NCBI GenBank assembly: GCA_030340625.1
Contig: JAOPHQ010002323.1
Location: 62,001 to 126,000 of the forward strand
DNA length: 64,000 nt
Direction: 5' to 3'
From: Merluccius polli
Taxonomy: Eukaryota; Chordata; Actinopteri; Gadiformes; Merlucciidae
Position 1 is the stretch's first letter, and every line of letters begins with the position of its first letter. Shown in pieces: positions 55,537 through 64,000 of this stretch. The notes beneath the pieces were generated by a model, which was given only the letters and a program-made list of their open reading frames with translations, was not told the origin of the DNA and searched no databases. Both the position numbers and the translations under genes were made by a program.

Positions 55537-56218
55537 ACCCTCTCCTTCTCCGAGAATGTATAGGCGTGGAATTACCCTAATTACTCGCATATTAATTCGT
55601 CTTCAATTAATTAATCACGTTTGCATGCACACCAAGAGAAAACAATGACAAGTAATTGATTGAGTGACGTAGGTGAGGGCAGATTCAGATTCCAGACTCA
55701 GATTTCCACAAAAAGTAGGCTAGACTATTTCATAATATATTTCAACATTATTTGCGTTTTATTATATTAAAGTTCACTTTACATTCCCATTAAGTTTTTG
55801 TTGGTAATTATAGCACAAAATGCATCCAACATTAAGTTAAGACTGCGTCTGCTGGAGTATAACGAGAAATCAGAGTACTTCCGGTTTAACCCGAGTTTAA
55901 CTAGGAATCAGCTGATCCTGTGTCGGTCAGTACACAGCAATCAGCTTTAACTTCGTGCGCAGCTGCGTGTTAAACTCCAAAACCTCCGGTTTCCGGAGTA
56001 CGGTTTTAAACCGCAGCACAGCTAACGCAATGCTAACTGACAGAGCAATTGCCCCACTTTGTTTTGCATTAGCATCAGTAATAATAATAATATTAATACT
56101 ACTACTACTACTACTAATAATAATAATAATTATTATTATTATAATTATATATAAAAATAACAATCTCCCTTTTGCTTGTGAATTACATCCTCAGCCATTA
56201 GTTTACTTTACCTAAATC

Positions 56219-56449
56219 CAGGCTCGGACTGGTAATCTGTACAACCGGGCAAATGCCCGGTGGGCCCCCCCGTCATCAATCGCGCACCCCCCCCCCCGTC
56301 AACAATCGCGCAGCACCCCCCCCCCCCCCCCCCCCGTCAACAATCGCGCAGCACCCCCCCCCCCCCCCCCCCGGTCAACAATCGCGCAACTCCAAAGCCG
56401 GTCCAGGACAAAATTGACAGGGCCGATTTTTGTTCCCAGTCCGCCCCTG
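56219..56449. mobile_element. hAT MITE, 231 bp, complete with TSD, with C-tract repeats
   Basis: The left end CAGGCTCGGACTGG and right end CCCAGTCCGCCCCTG form an imperfect TIR. The perfect 8-bp duplication CCTAAATC lies at 56211-56218 and 56450-56457. The interior has four units of CGTCAACAATCGCGCAGCA separated by C-runs of variable length. Confidence 0.9.
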
Positions 56450-56457
56450 CCTAAATC

Positions 56458-57440
56458 ACAAATGTGATGAGTTTTAGTACAGGCGTCATCAGTTTTTCAT
56501 AGAACCAAGAAATAACTATAACATAGAATTGTTGTTTACTGATTAAAGCTAAAGACCAGAGACATTTAATTATTAAATTAGTTTAAAGATCAAATATATC
56601 GTGGAAGAAATTGTATTTGTTCAGGAACATTTTTTGGACTGCTTGGAATAATAACATTGAAATTTGACACTGCATTACGCTGATTAAGTATTGGTAAAAT
56701 GTAAGCCAAGGTTGTGGGCACACAAACATTGAAAATATATATTTTTTAAAAGATTGATTTTCTATCAATCAGCGAACATTCTGACACTGAATGAGTCATC
56801 CTATGAGGCACCATAGGTGTGAAGGAGATCTTATACAGGTGCTTCAAGGACCATACCGCTCTGGGTGATCAAACCATTGTAACCGTGTCTCGGGGCTTTA
56901 CTGAAACAACGTTACTTTCTGTCTGGCGTTGAGAAGAGGCTTGATGGAGTTTATCCAAGACTACACTGCAAACATGATGTATTGAACATCAAATACAATC
57001 ATGTTTCATGTTACATGTTTATATCCCCTTTATATGGCACAGAAATCTTCCTACGGCTACATTTTGTCCAATGCCTAACCTTTGATCCAGACCTACTACT
57101 GATCTCAAGAGAGAGACTTCTATGGCTTGGCAAAAGTGCAGAAGTATGATAAATCCAATATCAAGATCAATTTTCATGTCCCATTTGCGATAGAAGGATT
57201 ATTTGCTGGAAATGTATGAAATTAAACACAATTTCAAGAGGAATAAAGTGGCTATTGTTGGTATTTTGAATAGCAAGCATAACTTCAAAGTTTACTTTAA
57301 ATGCCATTGTGGAATCAGGCAAGGTAGCAGTGTGTACAACTGTATTCAGAAGAAATGGTGTAGACCAATTGCATGAGAATGGTGTTGTTAAAAACAAAAA
57401 GACGGACGATGGTAAACAGAAAAAAGGCCGGTACAACGAA
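56458..57440. other. No recognised gene
   Basis: AT-rich sequence. A few short frames on either strand (for example about 56815-56950 +, 57167-57451 -) read without stops, but no domain or splice model could be supported. Confidence 0.35.
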
Positions 57441-57449
57441 GGAGGTTTC

Positions 57450-58117
57450 ACCTATGTGTCTGGATTTATTTAACAATTTAGTAGGATTACAAAATACACC
57501 ATCTGATCAAAATGAGCACAGAGTGGCACTTAGCCGTTTGGTACCAAAAGTTCAAAAAGAGAACTGAGACAACTCCGCACAAAGTCTGTCTCCGGAAAAA
57601 GCGCACGGAGGGGGGACAGGGCCTTCTTCTTATAGCCAGGGGTCCACCCAGCCAGATTCAAGCCCCCCTCCCCCGGCTGGTTTCTGTCACAAGATGTATG
57701 TTCCCCATAGGCTGCCTTGAGAGTGGCCGTTGGAGCAGTTCCTTGTGGCGAGGGTGCCGTTATCTCAAGTGCCGTCATGTCTCAGTTCTTGGTTTCTCGG
57801 GGTGACAGAGTTCAGTGACCGTCTGGCTCAGTTCTTGGTTTCTCCAGGGTGATGTATAGGTCAGTGACAGTTCTCAGTTCATTTTTTAGGTTTCAGATCC
57901 ATAGTCTGACAGTTAGTTGGTACATATCGTGTGCACAGTTTAGGTTGGCAACCAACAGCCTTTCAGGGGTCAGGGTTCAATCAGCAATAAACATCTGTTC
58001 ACTTGGGAGTACAGTCTGGGTTGTCAAAACAGCAGAGTACAGTCTGGGTCGTCAAAACAACAAAGTACAGTCTGGGTCGTCAAAATAACCTGTCAGGGGG
58101 TCAATTTTTCAACAACA
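57450..58117 (-). repeat. LTR-like dispersed repeat, copy B
   Basis: This is homologous to 24160-24663 (shared ATGAGCACAG, CTTCTTATAGCCAGGGGTCC and AGGGGGTCAATTTTTCAACA). It has a 27-bp minisatellite (AGTACAGTCTGGGTCGTCAA) with three units at 58009-58087. On the minus strand it has TATAAGAAGAAGGCC followed later by AATAAA, an LTR-like layout. Confidence 0.45.
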
Positions 58118-59880
58118 ATGGACATCCCAATGTAACCACAAAAACAGTTTCACTCCATTTATTTACTGCAAAAGAAGCATCATGTATACATTGTCATACA
58201 TGTTCAGCCTGATCCAACATATCAACCCTACACCTGATTGTGATGTATCTTTTTTTTCCATAGCAACAACCGCCAACACTGCTTAAATAGCGAAGAATGT
58301 ATCGGGGGGAAAGTACTCTGAATAAATCATATCAAGTCACAGCGGTTTACATGAATTATTTAATTTAATTTCTCCATGCTTGTGTAGTCGCACAGCAGGG
58401 TAGTATCAATACACTTTTTTAACCAACTCCAAGTAAGGCCACACTGATTCCCTTCAGTCAGCTTCTCACCATTGATCCACTCTCCTCTCCACCTCCTTTT
58501 GCTCCTCTTTCCACTTTGCTTTCTCTTTCCTTTTATTTGAGAGAAAACAAGGTCCTTTGTCACTTAGTCTTGTCACGTATTGTATGTGATGCACTCCACT
58601 TTGCATATCACTCCAAGCTATCCAGTATATGCTAGGTGTCTCTGTATTCTGTATTCATGTATTTTTCTATTGTCTTCACACAGAAACCACACAGATATGG
58701 AAGTAAATCTGTGCCATCGGATTTTGAAAATAAAAACCCATTGAATTCTAAGCACTGAATATTTATGCATTGAAATAACGTATCTGAATTTTTTAACTCT
58801 TTACATTTTCAATAAATCATTTGCACCTTTATTTTTCAATGTTAAAAATTTCAAAAGCAAATATTCATATATATTAATATAATATATTGACTCAAAAATT
58901 AGTGTGCATATTACCATACAATGGTTCTCATTGTAAATTGTAATGCTCTTTTAATTGTTGTTTTTTGGTAGGTGCAGTGTAAATTTTGCAGTCGGTGGGC
59001 ACATTTTGTGCCCAATATGGCCATGATAATAGAGCTGTTATATCTGCAAGAAATGCCTCAAAATAAAATAAAGATTTGAGATCTTTGGTTGTTTGTATTA
59101 TTGGATCTTTTGAATAATTATTATCTATTGCATATATAAACCCACACATACAGAATCCCATTCACAAATATATACAAGTTTTAACAATACTTTGCTACAC
59201 TTGTTGAAGTTATTTATTTAGCTTAATTGATTATTGATGTTTTTTTCTTGAAGTGCTATTTTTTTTACATTACATTGTTGTGAGAAGCAGTTTCAAAATA
59301 AAAAATGAAACCCTTACTCACGCGTGTTCTTTTAATGAAGTGATAGAAGAAGTTGTTCAGCTTTAAGAAATAATCAGTTTAATGTATAATGTATAATGTG
59401 CAGAGTTTTACAGATATCTGGGTCCCACTACGTTTCCCTGACAGAACAACAAAGTGTGTGTGTCAGTTCACGAAGTCTGAGCACCAACTATCCCTGACCC
59501 AGGATGTTATATACACAAACAGTGAAAATGTCATAACAAGGGCTGGCTGTTGTCGTCTTCCCACCTCGTTCTCATGGTATCTGACTCCCAGCATATACAG
59601 AGGCCAGCCTGCCTGTTCTTTACTATCATATGACCTGCACTTTGCAACCAACTGATCTCACACTATCTATTCTACACGTCACCAACAACATACTCATTCT
59701 GATTATGAGGAGTTGCTTTTATAATTACATGCCTCTGCTTATATCTCATGATTCTGTCTTACTTCAGCAGAAAGGCACCGAGGTTAGTGTGATGCTAATT
59801 GACCTTTCGCCAGGAGCGTTCTAGCCACGCCCCCCTGTGTCGGGGGAGGGTTCTGCTGTCAAGTCCGACATCTGTCAAAA
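58118..59880. other. No recognised gene
   Basis: AT-rich, with long T and A runs. Short frames (58360-58563 -, 59389-59655 +) have no recognisable domain. The GACCTTTCGCCAGGAGCG stretch at 59800 may be near the left end of the transposon that follows. Confidence 0.35.
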
Positions 59881-60195
59881 TCAGTTGACCAAGTAACGTA
59901 ATGGAAGTTGGAAATTTAAGCGACATACCTGATGACTTTAGTTTGTCATATCTTAACTGCAACATATCCTTAAAGAAGAAGCAAAAGGCGTATGGATTCA
60001 TTTCTGGATCATACATACAGTGTCAACATTTTCAAAAATAGTACAGGTAAATAATATCTGTAGCATTAGTAGACCTTGTAGCTGCTAGCGGCTAGCCTAA
60101 CTCTTGACTTGCTGAATTTGTTTACTTTGTCAGATCATGTACAGTATTTCTATGAAAATATAAAACATGTAAAGTGTCAGGATAAATGGTAGTGT

Positions 60196-60243
60196 GGTAG
60201 GTAGGTAGATACTTTATTGATCCCCAAGGGGAAATTCAATAGG
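60196..60243 (-). repeat. LINE 3' tail fragment
   Basis: GTAGGTAGGTAGATACTTTA then TTGATCCCCAAGGGGAAATTC is the reverse of a fish LINE (Rex/L2-like) 3' end. It lies in intron A-B of the YqaJ gene. Confidence 0.65.
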
Positions 60244-60445
60244 AAATTCAAGTGTGTATCATGATCGTAGCATAACCTTTCAGATCATTCATTTGGTTTA
60301 CATTATAGGCACAATCAGCGTTAGGGGAGAAGTTTATCCCAGCCAACGAAAATCTGACAATCGTCATGTTGTCAATTTTGAAATCGACATGAAAGAGAGG
60401 ATACTGGTGGATTCGCACTGCAAGTGTCAACAAGGGTAACTAATG

Positions 60446-60985
60446 CTACGTTTCCACCGAGCAGTACGGTACAGTTCGGTTCAGTACGTTACGTTTTGGT
60501 GCGGAAGGTTTTGGTACAGTTCGGTCCGGTTTGTGTACCCACTGCAAAAGGCACTACTGTATGACGGGCGGGATAGCGATTGTTCCGTCAGCTGATTTTC
60601 GCGCTGTCGTCGCGTGACATCATTACATTAGCGCGAAAATCAAATCCGTGACAGTCAGCTGAGACCAGAAGACAGCTGATAACCTATAGCCTACGTACGC
60701 TAAAAATGGAGATATTTGTCGTGTTCTTCCTTCTCGGAGTGTGGCTTTATAGACGTTATCACACGCGCACCTGTTCGATAGACGTTATCACACGCGCACC
60801 TGTTCGAACAGCAATGGGCGTGTCTCTATACCGTACCACAAACTGGTACCCCAACAGAAGGGTCTCCTAAAACAGTACGGTTCGGTACGCTTATTTAGGT
60901 ACGCTTTAGAACTTCTCACAATGGAAACACAAATAATTGCGGACCGAACTGTACCGTACTGCTCGGTGGAAACGTGGCATAAGTC
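60446..60985. mobile_element. MITE (CACGTTTCCACCGAGCAGTACGG family)
   Basis: The left end CTACGTTTCCACCGAGCAG and inverted right end CCACGTTTCCACCGAGCAG are TIRs with further GTACGGTACAGTTCGG symmetry. A 29-bp direct duplication (TAGACGTTATCACACGCGC..) lies at about 60751-60806. The TSD is unclear. It is inserted in intron B-C of the YqaJ gene. Confidence 0.75.
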
Positions 60986-61806
60986 TAGGACATGAAACTG
61001 TTAGCGTGTGCTGAACACCGTCAGTCATACTTATCGCAGGCTATGTAGCGCATAATCATCGTCAATGCATATTGTTTCAGTGGTGATGGCAGTTGCTCCC
61101 ATGTCACTGCCGTGATATATCAACTTGAACAGTGGAAAATAAGTGGCATAAAAGATGTCCCTGCCTTACTTTCTTCCACGAGTATGCCCCAGCAATGGGA
61201 CAAGCCACGGGGAGAAAAAAATACTACCAGAACCCGTCTCACAAATGGTCATTTCAAAACCGTTCAACATTCAAAGGGAAAGGCGTCCCGTCATGGCAAA
61301 GTTTGTAGACAACAGGTATTATCAATGAACATAATAAGCATAGCATTAGGCCTACTGCAGCGTTGGCATCCCATGTTTAAATTAGGCTAGTGACATGACA
61401 TTACTGTAAAGGACAGAAAACAGAGAAACATGTTGAGGAGTATCATTTTTAATGTCAGACCAAGGGCCCATTCAAAAACATACAGGCATGACTGACAACA
61501 CATAAATATAAATAAATATACAGGTTGATTTGGTAGCAGCTTTACATATTTTAAGGTTTGCGTTTCTTAAGTCAATATATGTACAAAATGTTATCTTATC
61601 TATTTTCAGAAAAATCAATATTGAGAGTGAAGACATAACTCTTTTGAAAAGACTTAAGACTAGTTCAATATCCTATCTGGTGGAAAACACAGAAACTACA
61701 AAGTTTATTGTGACACCATTTGGACCAGCACCTGTTGGTCACCTTTATCCTACCATGTAAGTAAAGCCTATGGGGCCCTGGACCACAGCATCCCCTGCAT
61801 ACACTT

Positions 61807-62859
61807 TTATTTAATTAAAAAATTGAAGAAGTTGGTTAAAAAAGAACAAACAAACCATATTTGGTTTACGCACCCAAACAATGAAAGGCCAATTCTGTTG
61901 CTTAAAATTTTGAAAGATTTAATTCGTGCTATAGCTCTCTCCACGTGAACACGGTGGCGAGCAATTTTCTCTGTCACTTTAATTTCTGCGTTGGTCATCT
62001 GACCAGTACTGCATGCAAAGGGAGGGATATTCAGGTGAAGTCCAAGTTTCCCCACTTCCTCCTCTATCCTAAACCCTTTGTCAGCCATGAGACCATCCCC
62101 TACATTAATCTTCCCCTCTGCAATCAAATCTTTTAATGTTTCTAGAAGCCCACTTTGACGAGTGAGATCCTTGTCTGATATTCCTCCTGTAAAAAGCATC
62201 GAAGCAAAGATTACTCCACCCCTTGGCTCTATCCCAACCAGTCCTTTTAGTGTGTTGCAAGACTTGTAATCGCTGTAACACTGACTCTGGCGAGTCAGGG
62301 AGCTGGGGTGCTGAATTCTAATCTCTGTTGCATCAAGTATGAGTAATGTGTTTGGGAATTCTTTTTTAAAATTTTCTGGCATCATTTCAATAATTGTATC
62401 GCGATGTGGCCACATGTTGATGGAGGAGCATCTAAAAAACATGTAGTTAATCCAATTGTTAAAAAGGGAACTTCGTCTTGGTGTGAAATTTTAAATAAAT
62501 TGCCTATGTGCATAAAATCAAAATTCTGTCTTAATTTGATCAATACCAAAAGAAGCTGATCTTCCATTGGCATTCTACTCTGTGAACCTACATTTCTGGT
62601 CATAGTAAAGGGTAACACCCGAGCCCTGACAGGGATTAGGAAGTCAAAGAACTTCAAATTGTTCCTTTGTAAATCCGGTGTAATACACAAAACTGTTCTT
62701 GTTATTCTGTAGAAAGGACACACCAAAATCTTCTTTTCCTTTTTCTTCCTTGTTTGTTTGTGTTGCTCGCTCCCGCAAAAGTTTCTCATTTTCAATTATC
62801 AGTTTGGCTACGTGCATCTTCAGTGTGTCATTTTCCGCAGCCAACGCCAGCATGTCCAA
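61807..62859 (-). pseudogene. DDE_Tnp_4 transposase (THAP-type transposon), frameshifted
   Basis: The minus-strand exon opens after the acceptor TCATTTTTAG|GATCTGG (about 62871) with a coiled coil (MLALAAENDTLKMHVAKLII) and YYTGFTKEQFEVL. It shifts frame into an HTH_Tnp_4-like part (MEDQLLLVLIKLRQNFDF), then shifts again near 62450 into the catalytic core. All three catalytic positions are visible: ILDATEI (D), MADKGF (D) and HVERAIARIKS (E). YSDYKSCNTLKGLVG and LNIPPFACSTGQ are family hallmarks. The gene lies in an intron of the opposite-strand YqaJ gene. Its 5' exons extend to or beyond the window end. The start and the presumed THAP finger are not seen. Confidence 0.75.
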
Positions 62860-63683
62860 CAGTCCAGATCCTAAAAATGATATGATGAAATCAAATCTAA
62901 ATGTTAGTTAAGACAACATACCATCTTAATTATTTTTATTTCCATTTTCAGGGACCTCTTATTGAAGCAATAAATGAGCCTTTAGATGCAGAGACCTGTG
63001 GGGATTTTGATTATCCAACAGAGGAACACATCGACAGCATCATGAAGGAGGAGCTGAGTAAATACAGCAGTGAGGGGACTGCCATAACTAAGGCTGAGGC
63101 AAATCAACTGGAAAGCAACACCAAATTACAAAATTAATGTAATATTTGGCACAAAGAAAGACAAAAGCGAATAACTGCATCTAATTTTGGAACAATTATG
63201 AACAGGAAAAAAGATTTTAATGAAGGTTTTCTGCGAAACACCTTCAAAAACTCAAATTTCAAATCAAAACCAACATCATATGGCCAGGTCAACGAAAAGG
63301 TAGCAAAAACCATCTACATGAAAAAGACAGGCTGCCACTTGCATTCAATTGGATTGGTTGTGAATCCACTCTGAATCCACTCTGTTCATTCCTAGTTGTA
63401 TGCAAGGATGGGCAGAGTGGACTCATTGAAATTAAATGCCCCTATGCTGCAAGAGATTTTACCATCAGAGAAGCAATAGAAAAAGTCAAACTTTTCTGTT
63501 TGAAAATTAATGAGGGTGCAGACCAGATATCACTAAAGAGGTCACAATTATTTCTACCAAGTGCAAGGACAGCTTATGATAACTGGTGCCCCCTACTGTG
63601 ACTTCATAGTTTACACCAGGAATGATTTGTTTGTTGAGCGCATATATCCAGACAGAGAGACTATGCAACACCTAATTACAAAC

Positions 63684-63932
63684 TTAGGAAAGTTCTATGT
63701 GGAGCATTTCAAGGCCTTCTGCTGTAGAGAGTAGATAAAAACAAGATTGCATACCATTATCATCCTGGGTGTGTGGAGTAGGGTCCTGGGTGTGTGGAGT
63801 AGGGTCTTGGGTGTGTGGAGTAGGGTCCTGGGTGTGTGGAGTAGGGTCCTGATGCTCCATTAGGACACTATGCAGATGGATATATCCATAAATGTGACTA
63901 TTAACAATAAATGTGACTGAGATTTGTACCAC
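63684..63932 (-). pseudogene. Upstream exon of the transposase with DPTPHTQ repeats (tentative)
   Basis: A minus-strand frame has four DPTPHTQ heptads followed by DDN and a donor-like GATAATG|GTATGC at about 63755. Its position upstream of the coiled-coil exon and its low-complexity acidic/proline character fit a linker between a THAP finger and the catalytic part. The plus-strand YqaJ coding end (stop 63734) overlaps its intron side. Confidence 0.35.
63764..63850. repeat. 21-bp minisatellite, about four units
   Basis: CCTGGGTGTGTGGAGTAGGGT repeated in tandem with one CCT-to-CTT variant; the period is a multiple of three, so it keeps an open frame. Confidence 0.95.
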
Positions 63933-64000
63933 AGTGTCTTAATAATCTGTCATTGCACGTCTCAATGCATCTTAAGTTGAAAAACATCCTTTACCTAATG

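Larger units (their letters stand above)
49306..56055. mobile_element. Harbinger-like element (TSD ACT) hosting hAT copy 2
   Basis: The left terminus GGGGCAATTGCTCTGTC and right terminus GACAGAGCAATTGCCCC are perfect inverted repeats. They are flanked by the 3-bp duplication ACT (49303-49305 and 56056-56058). The uninterrupted homologous site at 48668 confirms the insertion. Without nested elements it is about 1.3 kb, with a Myb-like frame on the minus strand (55004-55354). A transposase is absent. The 3-bp TSD plus the Myb gene support PIF/Harbinger. Confidence 0.82.
59901..63734 (+). pseudogene. SWIM zinc finger + YqaJ-type nuclease gene of a DNA transposon, decayed
   Basis: Exon A (59901-60046) starts MEVGNLSDIPDDFSLSYLNC but has a TAG at 60039. 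Exon B (about 60309-60435) ends with CKCQQG. Exon C (61081-61315) continues GDGSCSHVTAVIYQLEQW; B and C join in phase to complete a SWIM motif (CxC...CxH). Exon D (61610-61756) contains FIVTPFGPAPVGHLYPTM. The last part (62952-63734) has the YqaJ/lambda-exonuclease fold: WHKERQKRITASNFGTI, then DGQSGLIEIKCPYAARD with the catalytic E-x-K, then NYFYQVQGQLMITG and CDFIVYT. It is broken by a stop at 63137 and at least two frameshifts. Proteins of this kind accompany the DDE transposase in some fish Harbinger-like (ISL2EU) transposons; this link is from memory. Confidence 0.7.

Noticed and set aside
56815..57360. Possible coding exons in the 56.8-57.4 kb interval
   Set aside because: Short stop-free stretches exist but no consistent frame, splice pair or protein motif could be found.

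Overview
This is 64 kb of eukaryotic, almost certainly teleost (ray-finned fish) nuclear DNA. The evidence is spliced transposase genes, fish-type Gypsy, BEL/Pao and Gmr1-like retroelements, abundant hAT and PIF/Harbinger elements and MITEs, L2-like LINE tails and AT/CA/ATT microsatellites. There is no bacterial gene organisation, operon, tRNA, rRNA or CRISPR array. The species cannot be named from the sequence.

Layout. 0-4.4 kb: a non-autonomous hAT element with a perfect 8-bp target-site duplication (TSD), a SANT/Myb remnant, and a foldback element nested in a small TIR element. 4.4-9.8 kb: a + strand Gypsy chromovirus with near-identical LTRs but frameshifted gag and pol. 10.7-17.9 kb: a TTAA-flanked element holding a 101-bp tandem array, into which a 5.6-kb ZMYM1-like hAT transposon (copy 1) inserted. 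18-24.7 kb: an L2-like LINE fragment, two Harbinger-type elements with decayed Myb genes, a TIR element built of self-complementary TACCTGGTA-type repeats, and a solo LTR with a visible empty site. 24-30 kb: hairpins, MITEs and an arm of a long-TIR element. 30.1-38.1 kb: a nearly complete BEL/Pao element on the minus strand (TSD ATCGT) sitting inside that long-TIR element. 38.5-41.5 kb: a Gmr1-like retrotransposon fragment on the minus strand with integrase before reverse transcriptase. 44.4-47.8 kb: the only part that looks like host genes, namely a small phase-consistent spliced gene on + and a convergent terminal exon on -. 49.3-56.1 kb: a Harbinger-type element (TSD ACT) hosting hAT copy 2 (TSD ACCGACAC) and a small MITE. 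59.9-64 kb: a decayed two-gene DNA transposon with a SWIM/YqaJ-nuclease gene on + and a DDE_Tnp_4 transposase on -, overlapping in opposite orientation and running off the window.

Insertion order can be read from nesting, intact TSDs and two paralogous empty sites. The two hAT copies are nearly identical, yet each carries a different lesion: copy 1 has a frameshift in the catalytic exon, and copy 2 has lost the start of its acidic exon. The BEL and Gypsy elements also have near-identical LTRs with disabled genes, so several families appear to have moved recently as defective copies using trans-supplied enzymes.

The most promising new item is the hidden small gene at 44.4-47.05 kb (about 122 residues). 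It is invisible to ORF scans because its coding exons are short and split by MITE-containing introns. I do not recognise its product.
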